Positions 1 through 9,184 of a DNA stretch of 64,000 nucleotides are shown here, piece after piece. Source of the DNA: Bacteroidales bacterium. Its GTDB lineage: Bacteria; Bacteroidota; Bacteroidia; Bacteroidales; JAADJA01. Under the pieces are notes generated by a model that was given only the letters and a program-made list of their open reading frames with translations, did not search any database and was not told the DNA's origin. Numbering within the stretch: the stretch's first letter is position 1; every line of letters starts with the position of its first letter. The stretch spans positions 215,798 to 279,797 of the forward strand of contig JAIOZL010000002.1 in assembly GCA_021740645.1 (NCBI GenBank), given 5' to 3'. A program made the translations under genes and the position numbers.

Positions 1-1
1 G

Positions 2-976
2 AATACCCGTATCGACTGGAAAGGGGAAGAGGAAAGAGATGTACTGGAAGAATTGTTTTTACCGGAACACGAAAGGTTTTTCAGAAGAAAAGAAATTGAC
101 ACCCGTAAACTTAACTACGAGTATTATTGGGTAGATTTTCAGGCCGCCTCAAAAAAAGATTTCTCTCAGGATGGAAGTGGCGAGGCAGGCTCCCTGGCTA
201 ATCGGCCGCAAGGATTGCAGGATCGTTCTGTTTATGTAAGAAAAGAAGTGATCAATGTATATCCAGATACCCTGGTGTGGTTATTTGATTATTCATATTC
301 GTTTAACGAGCCGTTAACACAAAAATATTTTTACCATCCTGCCTATGACAACTACCCGGTTGTTGGGGTAAACTGGAAACAAGCAACCGCATTTTGTGTT
401 TGGAGAACACAACTTAAAAATTCATTCCTGGCACGCAAAGGCGGAACCTCCAATATCCACGACTACCGGCTTCCAACAGAGGCAGAATGGGAATGGGCAG
501 CACGCGGAGGACATGATTTTAACCCCTACCCATGGGGAGGTCCTTATACCAGAAATGACAAAGGCTGTTTCCTTGGAAACTATAAACCCCTCAGAGGAAA
601 TTATAGTGATGACGGTGGAGCTACACCTATTATTGTGGCCCATTATCCTTCTAATGACTGGGGATTATATGATATGTCGGGTAACGTGGCAGAATGGACA
701 AGCGATGCTTTTGATGAATCATCCTATAACTTTACCTGGGACTTAAATCCACATTATCAGTATAATGCGGATGAAAATGATCCTGCTGTATTAAAAAGAA
801 AAGTAGTAAGGGGAGGTTCCTGGAAAGATGTTGGACATTATTTGCAAGTAGCTTCACGCTCTTATGAATACCAGGACACCGCTAAATCATACATTGGTTT
901 CAGATGCGTACAGCCTTATCTTGGCAGACAAAAAGATGACAATCCTGCCAAAGCTTCACATATTTATAAAAGGTAA
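2..976 (+). CDS. gldK: GldK, T9SS/gliding lipoprotein (5' end outside window)
   Basis: C-terminal part of GldK, the outer-membrane lipoprotein that forms the periplasmic T9SS ring with GldN. The frame is open to the left edge, so the start and the lipoprotein signal lie upstream; a TTG at 53 is only internal. The visible 325 residues have the formylglycine-generating-enzyme (FGE/SUMF1) fold: VYPDTLVWL, a NEPLT..YF.HPAY block, YPVVGVNW, RLPTEAEWEWAARGG, WGLYDMSGNVAEW and a terminal VVRGGSW...SRS...GFRC. In GldK this fold is structural, not catalytic. The downstream gldL, gldM and gldN settle GldK rather than its paralogue GldJ. The gap to gldL is 54 bases. Confidence 0.93.
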   Translation, partial: NTRIDWKGEEERDVLEELFLPEHERFFRRKEIDTRKLNYEYYWVDFQAASKKDFSQDGSGEAGSLANRPQGLQDRSVYVRKEVINVYPDTLVWLFDYSYSFNEPLTQKYFYHPAYDNYPVVGVNWKQATAFCVWRTQLKNSFLARKGGTSNIHDYRLPTEAEWEWAARGGHDFNPYPWGGPYTRNDKGCFLGNYKPLRGNYSDDGGATPIIVAHYPSNDWGLYDMSGNVAEWTSDAFDESSYNFTWDLNPHYQYNADENDPAVLKRKVVRGGSWKDVGHYLQVASRSYEYQDTAKSYIGFRCVQPYLGRQKDDNPAKASHIYKR

Positions 977-1030
977 ATAATTCAGAAATAAATTAGAGTG
1001 TAAATCTTAATTAAATTTTAAATTTTAATC

Positions 1031-2215
1031 ATGGGATTAAGTAACATTGTTAAGAGTAGGGGCTTTAAAAATTTTATGGCCAAACTGTATGGGATCGGCG
1101 CCGCTGTAGTAATTTTAGGTGCTTTATTTAAAATTAATCACTATCAGGGTGCAGATATCATGCTTGTAGTAGGACTTACTACCGAATCCATCATCTTTTT
1201 CTTCTCTGCTTTTGAACCGCCTCACGTGGAGCCTGACTGGAGTCTTGTTTACCCTGAACTTGCAGGTATGTACCATGGTGTTTCAGCAGAAATTGAAGAT
1301 GAATTAGGAAAGAAAGAAGGCTTAACTGAAGACCTGGATAAAATGCTCAATGAAGCGAAAATTGGCCCGGAGCTGATTGACAGCCTTGGGCAGGGTTTGA
1401 GGAATCTGAGTGAAAATACAAATAGGCTAAGTGATGTTACTAATGCCACCGTAGCAACAAACGAGTTTACAGAAAAAATGAAAGGAGCTTCTCAAAATAT
1501 AGGCACCTTGTCTGACTCCTATGAGAAGCAATCAGATACCATCAATAAAGACATTGCTGCCTCTGAAGAGTTTTATACCTCTGTAAAAGGTGCCAGTCAA
1601 TCAGCGGCATCCCTTTCTGATGTGTACGCTAAGGCTACAGAGTCAATTCAAGGCGATTTGGACGCTACTGAAGGCTTTGCTGAAAGCGTAAAGGCTGCTA
1701 CCCAGTCTGCTAATAACTTGACCAAGAATTATAATAAATCTGCGGAAATACTTGCTGAGTCAGCCAGCGCACTCGATTTTAGTTCATTAAAAGAAAATAA
1801 TTATAATGAACAGCTTAACAAGATTTCAGGAAACCTTGCTACATTGAATGCTGCTTATGAAAAGCAAATCTCTTTTTCACAAGGACAGACTGAATCATCG
1901 GGCAAATTGCAGGAAACGCTGGAGAAATTTGTAAGTAATTTAAATTCATCCATTGAAAATACTTCGAAATACCAGGAAAATCTTTCTGCCGTTAATACTG
2001 CCTTCCAAAGTCAACTTCAGGGAACAACTGCACATGTTGAAACAACTGCAAAATTGAAAGAAACTCTTGATGGATTTTTAACTAAGCTAAATGAATCGAC
2101 AGATAAAACTTTAAAATATAACGAGGAGCTCGATAACCTCTCGAAAAAAGTTGCTGCATTAAATACTGTATATGGTAATATGTTATCGGCAATGAATGTA
2201 AAATCAGATGCATAA
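1031..2215 (+). CDS. gldL: GldL, T9SS inner-membrane motor protein, extended coiled-coil form
   Basis: Inner-membrane partner of GldM in the proton-driven T9SS/gliding motor. Two transmembrane helices lie at about residues 17-34 and 42-60, with an acidic residue (E52) in the second helix where the motor glutamate of GldL is expected, followed by FEPPHVEPDWSLVYPEL. At 394 residues it is longer than Flavobacterium GldL (about 215) or Porphyromonas PorL (about 310). The extra length is cytoplasmic, helical and repetitive: three 35-residue units start at F146, F181 and F216, and further S/T/N/K-rich heptads follow. It is third-last in the gldKLMN operon. Confidence 0.95.
   Translation: MGLSNIVKSRGFKNFMAKLYGIGAAVVILGALFKINHYQGADIMLVVGLTTESIIFFFSAFEPPHVEPDWSLVYPELAGMYHGVSAEIEDELGKKEGLTEDLDKMLNEAKIGPELIDSLGQGLRNLSENTNRLSDVTNATVATNEFTEKMKGASQNIGTLSDSYEKQSDTINKDIAASEEFYTSVKGASQSAASLSDVYAKATESIQGDLDATEGFAESVKAATQSANNLTKNYNKSAEILAESASALDFSSLKENNYNEQLNKISGNLATLNAAYEKQISFSQGQTESSGKLQETLEKFVSNLNSSIENTSKYQENLSAVNTAFQSQLQGTTAHVETTAKLKETLDGFLTKLNESTDKTLKYNEELDNLSKKVAALNTVYGNMLSAMNVKSDA
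1466..1780 (+). repeat. Three tandem 35-codon repeats inside gldL
   Basis: Units at residues 146-180, 181-215 and 216-250 align without gaps. Each starts with F, has S/M-V/M-K-G/A-A/S-S/T-Q near position 5-10 and a S/T-D/K-x-Y near position 16-19. They encode helical, coiled-coil-like sequence resembling the cytoplasmic rods of chemoreceptors. Confidence 0.75.
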
Positions 2216-2255
2216 TTTTAATCGATAATTAATTAACTAAAAACAGGATTTAGGA

Positions 2256-3860
2256 ATGGCAGGATATAAAGAAACCCCCCGACAGAAAATGATCGCCATG
2301 ATGTATCTGGTGCTCACAGCCCTTCTGGCGCTGAATGTGTCGAAAGAAATTCTGGAAGCATTTATTGTGGTAAATGAAAGTATTGATAGCACAAATGAAA
2401 AATTTGCTAACAAAATTGAAACAACCTATCTGAAATTTCAGCAGCAATATGAATTAAATCCGGAAAAAGTTGGGGACGAATGGGAAAAAGCTCAAAAGGT
2501 CAAAGCATATACTAAAAGTATTGATAAATATATTGATAGCTTGAAGTATGAAGTAATCAGAATTACTGAAGGAATTACTTTTGAAGAGGCCAAAATCATC
2601 AATCTTGCTGATGTGAAGAAGAAGGATAATTTTGATACTCCTACCAACTTTTTTGTTTCGAGCGATACAAAAAAAGGAGTAGGTGAAGCAATGGTGGATA
2701 GCTTAAATATTTATCGCGAGCGGATGTTAAGAATTATTGATGAAGATCGCAGACCTCAATTTGATGAACGACTCGGATTAAAAACAGATGGCAAATACAA
2801 AAATGCCTATGGTGACGAGCAGGAATGGATAGAGCATAACTTCTATCATACCATCCTTGCGGCTGATGTTACCATTATGAATAAAATTAAAGCCGAAATT
2901 TACAATACCGAATCAGACATTATTTCTTATTTGTATTCAACTATTGATGAGCAGGATTTTAAATTTTCTGAATTATCTGCAAAAGTAATCCCAAACAGCA
3001 ATTATGTTTTTCAGGGTGATGATTATGAAGCTGAAATTTCTGTAGCTGCTGTAGACGAAACACAAAACCCCGTGGTTTATATTTTGCAAAATGCAGATAC
3101 CATGACACACAATCAAATAGATATTGCAGAACGAATTGAAGGTGAAAGGGGTGTCGTAAGGTTAACACTACCGGCTAGCTCTGAAGGAACCCGTAAATAT
3201 GCAGGTATCATTGAAATGAAAGATCCTACAGGTTTAGCAAAATATTACCCATTTAGTCAGGAATATATTGTAGCTAAGCCTTCTGCTACTATTTCTCCTA
3301 CGAAAATGAATGTGTTTTACAGAGGGGTTGACAATCCGGTGGCAATTTCTGCTTCGGGAAAAGCAAACTCTCAGCTTAAAATTAATATTTCTGATGGCAA
3401 AATTACACAGACAGATACTGGTTGGGTAGTAACTGACCTGCCTCCGGAAGCCTACGAAACCACTATCAGAGTGAATTCTGACGATGGAAAATTTTTAGGC
3501 GAACAATTGTTCAGGGTAAAACGATTACCCGACCCGATTGCCAGGGTTATTGGCGCTGATGAAGATGGTAAGATTTCTAAAAAAAGAATGCTTACCAACC
3601 CTTTCCTGGTCTGCCAATTGCCCGATTATGTGGATTTTAAATATGACTTTAAAGTAAATTCATTTACCATGATTGTTCCCACACGTGGTGGAGGACAATA
3701 TGTTTCGACTGAGAAATCGGAAACCATGATGTTTACCGATAAGATGAAAAACCTGGTAGAATCTCTGGGAAAAGATGAGATTCTCATTTTCCAGGACATT
3801 AAAGTGAGAGGGCCAGAAGGTCCAAGAAAAATTAAATCAATTAACATTACTATACAATAA
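2256..3860 (+). CDS. gldM: GldM, T9SS motor/shaft protein
   Basis: Single-pass inner-membrane protein whose dimer crosses the periplasm and links the GldL motor to the GldK/GldN ring. The N-terminus reads MAGYKETPRQKMIAMMYLVL, with the conserved Arg9 just before the one transmembrane helix (about residues 13-33), then a periplasmic region of four beta-rich domains. Its 534 residues fit the family (about 515-530). It starts 40 bases after gldL and ends 18 bases before gldN. Confidence 0.96.
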   Translation: MAGYKETPRQKMIAMMYLVLTALLALNVSKEILEAFIVVNESIDSTNEKFANKIETTYLKFQQQYELNPEKVGDEWEKAQKVKAYTKSIDKYIDSLKYEVIRITEGITFEEAKIINLADVKKKDNFDTPTNFFVSSDTKKGVGEAMVDSLNIYRERMLRIIDEDRRPQFDERLGLKTDGKYKNAYGDEQEWIEHNFYHTILAADVTIMNKIKAEIYNTESDIISYLYSTIDEQDFKFSELSAKVIPNSNYVFQGDDYEAEISVAAVDETQNPVVYILQNADTMTHNQIDIAERIEGERGVVRLTLPASSEGTRKYAGIIEMKDPTGLAKYYPFSQEYIVAKPSATISPTKMNVFYRGVDNPVAISASGKANSQLKINISDGKITQTDTGWVVTDLPPEAYETTIRVNSDDGKFLGEQLFRVKRLPDPIARVIGADEDGKISKKRMLTNPFLVCQLPDYVDFKYDFKVNSFTMIVPTRGGGQYVSTEKSETMMFTDKMKNLVESLGKDEILIFQDIKVRGPEGPRKIKSINITIQ

Positions 3861-3876
3861 AACCATAGGAGGTTTT
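3859..3876 (+). promoter_or_regulatory. Shine-Dalgarno-like AGGAGG and small hairpin before gldN
   Basis: AGGAGG at 3867-3872 lies six bases before the gldN ATG at 3879. This is a strong Shine-Dalgarno in a window where such sequences are otherwise rare, and it supports that start. The same bases can form a 6-bp hairpin (AAAACC / GGTTTT) followed by a short T run. Confidence 0.55.
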
Positions 3877-3878
3877 TT

Positions 3879-4733
3879 ATGAAAACTGTATTGAGTTTTT
3901 TCGTTTTTGCTGGTCTGGTGATTGGAACAATGAATGTTTCCAATGCACAAATTCTGGATAGCCCTCGTGATGGCGTTTACGACAAAATCCATGTAACTGA
4001 AAAGAAACCCATACCTTATACATCTGTTCGGGAATCTGATGTAGCATGGAAAAAGAGGATATGGCGCACAATGGACCTGAGGCAAAAAATCAATCATCCA
4101 TTTTTTTATCCCGAAACTCCTAAAAAGGAATGGAAAAACTTCATGACAGTAATTATGGATGCCATCCGTGAAGGATCAATCACTGCATATGATCCATCAA
4201 AAGATGATCAGTTTCTCGTCCCTTTGACGTATTCGGAGATTGAAAAGAAATTCTCAAGTATTGATACAGTGCCTGTTTACGATCCTAATAATCCTCAGCG
4301 GATACTTCGTTATGATGTGATAAAAGAAGACTTTAATCCTTCAGAAGTCCAAAGAATTAACCTGAAAGAAGACTGGTTTTTTGACAAGCAGCGCTCAGTA
4401 ATGGATGTTCGGATTTTAGGTATTTGCCCAATTCGAAATGTGTATGATGAAAATGATAACTTCATTGGGTTCGAAGAAATGTTTTGGATCTACTTCCCGG
4501 AAGCAAGGCCGGTTTTTGCGCAGGCTATTGTATTTAATCGTAATAATGGAGCTGAAAGAAGAACTTTTGACGAGATTTTTTGGAAAAGAATGTTCGGTAG
4601 TTATGTATATAAAGAAGAAAATGTATATGACAGGGTAATAACTGATTATTCTGCGGGAATGGATGCTCTTCTTGAAGCCGAAAGAATTAAAAATGAATTG
4701 TTCGAGTTCGAGCATGAACTATGGGAATTCTAG
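3879..4733 (+). CDS. gldN: GldN, T9SS ring component
   Basis: Periplasmic protein that partners GldK in the T9SS outer-membrane ring (PorN in Porphyromonas). A signal peptide of about 24 residues ends in VSNAQ. The mature part carries typical GldN features: conserved W residues, DLRQKINHPFFYP, a V-YDPNNP segment, IREGSITAYDP, KEDWFFDK.RS.MDVRILGI.P and WIYFPEAR. The length of 284 residues fits the family (about 280-310). It is the last gene of the operon and is followed by a strong terminator. Confidence 0.95.
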   Translation: MKTVLSFFVFAGLVIGTMNVSNAQILDSPRDGVYDKIHVTEKKPIPYTSVRESDVAWKKRIWRTMDLRQKINHPFFYPETPKKEWKNFMTVIMDAIREGSITAYDPSKDDQFLVPLTYSEIEKKFSSIDTVPVYDPNNPQRILRYDVIKEDFNPSEVQRINLKEDWFFDKQRSVMDVRILGICPIRNVYDENDNFIGFEEMFWIYFPEARPVFAQAIVFNRNNGAERRTFDEIFWKRMFGSYVYKEENVYDRVITDYSAGMDALLEAERIKNELFEFEHELWEF

Positions 4734-4752
4734 GAAATTAACAAAATATCAT

Positions 4753-4782
4753 AAACTCCTCCTTTTTAGGAGGAGTTTTTTT
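4753..4782 (+). terminator. Rho-independent terminator after gldN
   Basis: A perfect 10-bp stem (aaactcctcc at 4753-4762 with ggaggagttt at 4769-4778), a 6-base loop and a T run. It closes the gldKLMN operon. Confidence 0.9.
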
Positions 4783-4819
4783 ATGTCTTCTCGCGTTATA
4801 TTGCCTAAATTTGTGGGGC

Positions 4820-6931
4820 ATGGCACGATCAACAGATATTCTCGAAACCCCCATCGAATACCTTAAAGGTGTTGGTCCGGCTCGTGCGGAAGTACTCCAA
4901 AAAGAAGCCGGGATTTATACCTTTTATCATTTATTATATTATTTCCCTTTCAGGTATGTAGATAGAAGCAGGTTCTACAATGTGACTGAAATTAATGATG
5001 ATTCTACATGGATACAATTAAAAGGAAAGCTTCTTAGTCTTCAAAAAATTGGGAAACCACGATCCCAGCGATTATCTGCTTATCTTAAGGATGATAGTGG
5101 AATCATTGAGTTGGTGTGGTTTAAAGGAATTAAATGGATAGAAAAATCCCTGGAAATAAATAAAGATTATGTGGTTTTTGGTAAACCCAATTATTTCAAC
5201 CATAAATTTAACATTCCCCATCCTGAAATGGAAACTTTGGAAGATGCCAGTACGGCTATTGTTGAAAAACTTCAGCCTTTTTATTCTTCCACTGAAAAGT
5301 TAAAAGCAAGAGGCCTTGACAGTAAGGGATTCCGTAAAATAATGAAAAATCTTATGGTTCAGGTTGAAGGGCATCTTCCGGAAACACTTTCTGTGGAGAT
5401 CATTTCAAATTTAAAATTAATTCCCCGGCGTGAGGCACTTATTTCTATCCATTTCCCACCTGACAATAAGATACTCGACAGGGCTAAAGCCCGCCTGAAG
5501 TTTGAGGAATTGTTTTTTATCCAGCTTAACCTTTTAAAGTTAAAACTCCTACGGTTGGAGAAAGTCAAGGGTCATTTTTTCAAAAACGTGGGAAATTATT
5601 TTAATGATTTTTACCACAATAATTTACCCTTTGAGTTAACCGATGCCCAAAAAAGAGTCGTGAAAGAGATCAGGCAGGATACAGGTACAGGGAAACAAAT
5701 GAACCGATTGCTACAAGGTGATGTGGGTAGTGGTAAAACCCTTGTGGCACTTATGAGCATGCTTATTGCATTGGATAACGGATTTCAAACGGCACTCATG
5801 GCTCCAACAGAAATTCTCGCTCAACAACATTATAAAACCATCATGAAAATGTTAGATGGGCTTGATATTCAAGTGGCACTATTAACCGGCTCGACCAAAA
5901 CAAAACAGCGACAAGCCCTTTTAAAGCTTTTGGGAGGAGGGGATATTCACATATTGATCGGAACTCATGCACTGATTGAAGATACGGTTCAATTTAGTAA
6001 CCTTGGCCTTGTTGTAATTGATGAGCAGCATCGGTTTGGGGTCGCTCAGCGTGCCCGATTATGGGAAAAAAACACGATACCACCTCACGTACTAGTAATG
6101 ACAGCTACACCTATCCCACGTACACTGGCAATGACTTTTTACGGAGATCTGGATGTGTCTGTTATTGATGAATTACCTCCAGGAAGGAAACCGGTAAAAA
6201 CAGCCCATTATTATGACAAAGACCGCCTAAAGGTTTTTGGGTTTTTAAAAAAACAGATAGCCGAAGGACGACAGGTATACGTGGTTTATCCTTTGATCAA
6301 TGAATCAGAAAAACTCGACCTGAAGGATTTACAGGATGGCTATGATAGTATATCCCGGTCATTTCCTCTGCCAGATTATGCCATTAGTATAGTGCATGGT
6401 AAAATGAAATCAAAGGATAAGGAATTTGAAATGCAGCGTTTTGTAAAAGGTGAAACGGATATTATGGTTTCCACTACAGTTATTGAGGTGGGTGTAGATG
6501 TGCCTAATGCTTCGGTGATGGTCATTGAAAATGCCGAGCGTTTTGGTTTGTCCCAATTGCATCAATTGAGGGGCAGGGTAGGCCGTGGAGCTGACCAATC
6601 ATTTTGTATTTTAATGTCCAAAGTTCAAATGACCAATGATGGCAGGCAACGGATTAAAACCATGGTAAATACGACTGATGGTTTTGAAATAGCCGAAGCT
6701 GACTTGAAATTGCGTGGCCCTGGTGATTTACATGGCACCCAGCAAAGTGGTATTCTCGATCTAAAAATTGCAGATATTGTTAAAGATGAAAAAATCCTGA
6801 GGTATGCCCGTAGTGCCGCTATTCAACTCCTGGAATATGATCCGGAACTTTTATCCGAAAAAAATCAGGCCATTGCCAAACACCTGAAACAAATAAACAG
6901 CAGTAAAACCAACTGGAGTTTGATAAGTTAA
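4820..6931 (+). CDS. recG: RecG, ATP-dependent DNA helicase
   Basis: Branch-migrating superfamily 2 helicase that reverses stalled replication forks and processes Holliday junctions. From the N-terminus: a helix-hairpin-helix-like start (TPIEYLKGVGPARAEVL), the OB-fold wedge domain (about residues 50-160), the helicase core with Walker A GDVGSGKT, APTEILAQQH, Walker B-type IDEQHRFG, TATPIPRTLA, and the C-terminal STTVIEVGVDVPNA and QLHQLRGRVGRG blocks. The total is 703 residues. I chose the ATG at 4820 over an in-frame TTG three codons upstream because family members start just before the ILETPIEYLKGVGP block. Confidence 0.96.
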   Translation: MARSTDILETPIEYLKGVGPARAEVLQKEAGIYTFYHLLYYFPFRYVDRSRFYNVTEINDDSTWIQLKGKLLSLQKIGKPRSQRLSAYLKDDSGIIELVWFKGIKWIEKSLEINKDYVVFGKPNYFNHKFNIPHPEMETLEDASTAIVEKLQPFYSSTEKLKARGLDSKGFRKIMKNLMVQVEGHLPETLSVEIISNLKLIPRREALISIHFPPDNKILDRAKARLKFEELFFIQLNLLKLKLLRLEKVKGHFFKNVGNYFNDFYHNNLPFELTDAQKRVVKEIRQDTGTGKQMNRLLQGDVGSGKTLVALMSMLIALDNGFQTALMAPTEILAQQHYKTIMKMLDGLDIQVALLTGSTKTKQRQALLKLLGGGDIHILIGTHALIEDTVQFSNLGLVVIDEQHRFGVAQRARLWEKNTIPPHVLVMTATPIPRTLAMTFYGDLDVSVIDELPPGRKPVKTAHYYDKDRLKVFGFLKKQIAEGRQVYVVYPLINESEKLDLKDLQDGYDSISRSFPLPDYAISIVHGKMKSKDKEFEMQRFVKGETDIMVSTTVIEVGVDVPNASVMVIENAERFGLSQLHQLRGRVGRGADQSFCILMSKVQMTNDGRQRIKTMVNTTDGFEIAEADLKLRGPGDLHGTQQSGILDLKIADIVKDEKILRYARSAAIQLLEYDPELLSEKNQAIAKHLKQINSSKTNWSLIS

Positions 6932-7204
6932 TAAGTACCCGCCAAAGTTACTATCAATCCATTGGAATTGTGATTAGAATAGTATGGCCTTTTCATTGAT
7001 TCAAAAACACTATTTTTTAATGATAATTTGTAATATCAATATTGGTAAGCGCTTTAAGGTTATACCAGTAAGGAGGGCCAACAAAGTGTCACGCAGGATC
7101 ATTAAAAGATTGATGGCAAGGATAAGCCATGTGTAGTGGGATTTGATTGTTTGAACAAGTTGTAAATTTTAATATTTGGTATATTCGCAAAAAAAACATT
7201 ATGT

Positions 7205-7756
7205 ATGATAAATAGAATCCTATCCAGCAGGTTAACATTATTATTATTTACAATATTCTTTACTATAATACCGGGAATAGACTATTATTCAAAAATATTT
7301 ATTAATTTATATAAGAGTATTACTATTCCTAGCTTTACCTTTAATCTTGATTTTTCTGTATATGATTTTTTACCCTCACTTTTATCTGGTATTGCTTTAG
7401 GCCTATTGTTTTATCTATATATAAAATCCAGGCAGGAATATGCTTTAATGAAAAAAGAATTTCAAAAAGCCAATAACGAATATTCCATATTTCAAAAAGA
7501 TAGTAGAAGAATTAAAGAGATATTAATTACTCACCATTTAATAAATAATAACAGGTTTCATCGAATTCAACAAAAGAACTTTGACAAGCTTTTTGATAAT
7601 GAAGAACATTATGTGAAGAAAAATTTAAGGAGACAGCTCTCTATTGATACAGGTCATGAGTATACTGATGAAGAAGTAGATGATGTTCTCGATAGATTTT
7701 ATCGACAAAAACCAAAATTCTTTCAGCCTAATAAAGCAACGCTTACAAAGTTGTAG
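7205..7756 (+). CDS. Hypothetical membrane protein with two TM helices and a helical tail
   Basis: Not recognised. The 183 residues show two hydrophobic segments, about residues 9-30 and 54-73, then a charged helical tail (about 78-140) that is probably cytoplasmic. The tail contains HHLINNNRFHRIQQKNFDKLF and a YTDEEVDDVLDRFYRQKPKF segment. Codon use is AT-rich compared with recG or pheT, which fits a recently acquired or fast-evolving gene. It has its own terminator. No enzyme motif is visible. Confidence 0.6.
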   Translation: MINRILSSRLTLLLFTIFFTIIPGIDYYSKIFINLYKSITIPSFTFNLDFSVYDFLPSLLSGIALGLLFYLYIKSRQEYALMKKEFQKANNEYSIFQKDSRRIKEILITHHLINNNRFHRIQQKNFDKLFDNEEHYVKKNLRRQLSIDTGHEYTDEEVDDVLDRFYRQKPKFFQPNKATLTKL

Positions 7757-7777
7757 TAAATTACATAAATGATTATC

Positions 7778-7811
7778 ATCCTGACAAACATTGCTTTGTC
7801 AGGATTTTTGA
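7778..7811 (+). terminator. Rho-independent terminator
   Basis: An 11-bp perfect stem (atcctgacaaa at 7778-7788 with tttgtcaggat at 7795-7805), a 6-base loop and a T run. It closely resembles the hairpin after groEL at 19520. Confidence 0.85.
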
Positions 7812-7955
7812 TATATAGAAACTTGGCAATGCGAAGCGAGAGTGCCGCATTACCAAAATCTATGGCCGTTAATATTAATTCTAAATAAATCAATTGTGCA
7901 CTGCCGATCTTTATTTCTGAATATCTTTGAAAAAAAAATCACAAAGTTTTTCACA

Positions 7956-8795
7956 ATGCCTCCATCCTTATTATATCTAGCTTCATGGATTACAGTTTCA
8001 GGTGGAATATATTTACTATTTAATCGAACTGGTGAGAGCGTAAAGGAGGAAACGAAGATAAAGGTATCAGCCTGGCTGAAATCCATTAGTGTACCGTATC
8101 CTAATCCTAATTCTACATTGTTTTTTGTTGATCTTTTCGAGATTGTATTTACAAAAAAGCATTTTTACTGGAAATGTATTACTAGGAGTGTGATTGCTTC
8201 TATTCTTGCTTATATTATTGTAATGCTTATTTATCAGGTCAATGATCCTGAATATGGATTGGATACTGTTTACTCCTTTTTTAGTTTTGTATTATGGATG
8301 TTTATTTTTCTGAATTTAGTTCCCGATTATTTTTCACTTCTTGAAACCAGGATAATACTCAAGAAATTGAAAACAGTTAGGTCAGTGCCGATGTACTTTT
8401 TTTTATTGATTTTGGATTTGATGCTTACAGCCTTAATATATTATCTTAATTTGATATTTTTTGGATCAATACAGGATTTATTTACCGATGGTTTTTCTTT
8501 CAATATCTGGAAAAATAGCATAAGCGGTACAACAGATTTGTACTTAGGATTGTGGGATTATACAGATATTTTCAGCGTTTGGCTATATTCAACATTTCTC
8601 ACCTCAATATGGTTATGGCTATTTCTTATTTCGACATTTTTCATCAAAATTTTAACAAAATCCTTAAAAGGATTAGAATTCTTTCAAAAGCACCTGGATA
8701 TTGATAACAAACCTTTTAATGCCATCGGATATTTCCTGATGATTAATGTAACAATAGTCTATATAATCATAGGAATTTTTAAACTTATATTTTGA
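7956..8795 (+). CDS. Hypothetical multi-pass membrane protein
   Basis: Not recognised. The frame is open from a GTG at 7842, but the ATG at 7956 (MPPSLLYLASWITVSGG) starts directly at the first hydrophobic helix, so I prefer it; the extra 38 residues of the longer form look like intergenic translation. About 279 residues with five or so hydrophobic segments: the N-terminus, one near IASILAYIIVMLIY, one near VLWMFIFLNLV, one near FFLLILDLMLTALIYYLNL, plus two near the C-terminus. Between TM1 and TM2 is a soluble stretch with VDLFEIVFTKKHFYWKCITRS. AT-rich like its upstream neighbour. No function can be assigned. Confidence 0.55.
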   Translation: MPPSLLYLASWITVSGGIYLLFNRTGESVKEETKIKVSAWLKSISVPYPNPNSTLFFVDLFEIVFTKKHFYWKCITRSVIASILAYIIVMLIYQVNDPEYGLDTVYSFFSFVLWMFIFLNLVPDYFSLLETRIILKKLKTVRSVPMYFFLLILDLMLTALIYYLNLIFFGSIQDLFTDGFSFNIWKNSISGTTDLYLGLWDYTDIFSVWLYSTFLTSIWLWLFLISTFFIKILTKSLKGLEFFQKHLDIDNKPFNAIGYFLMINVTIVYIIIGIFKLIF

Positions 8796-9184
8796 ATTGA
8801 CAAGTTTGCTATTTTCTACGTTCATATTTTCTCTAAACTAATCACCTAAATCCTATCTGAACCGCCCCACATATGGTTTATTTGAATCATGTCATCAGTT
8901 TTAATTACCCAAAATATTGAAATAAAACCTTACCTATAAAAGTTCCTAATTCCAAAATCAGAAAATCAAAGTGAACCACTGAATCGCACGAGCCTGATGT
9001 AAAAGCCTTTGCAATGAAATTCGAGCGGTATCCATTCAAACATACTGACTTATACCTTAGCAATAATTAGTAAAATTGATTTTTAACTTTCCTATTATCC
9101 CCAAACTTTACAAAAATCAACTGGAATGCATGCAATAAAGTTTGTAAAATCTTACATTTGCAACTTCTTAAAAATTAACGATCA
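8796..9184. other. 389-bp AT-rich intergenic region before pheT
   Basis: No convincing ORF, tRNA or repeat on either strand. The only signal I see is a promoter -7 element at its right end (9153-9160). Confidence 0.6.
9153..9160 (+). promoter_or_regulatory. Bacteroidota -7 promoter element before pheT
   Basis: TACATTTG fits the TAnnTTTG consensus and ends 24 bases before the pheT ATG. No clear -33 TTTG is visible. Confidence 0.45.

Noticed and set aside
7842..7955. GTG-started extension of the membrane protein at 7956
   Set aside because: The extra residues are not membrane- or family-like, and the segment begins within 40 bases of a terminator.
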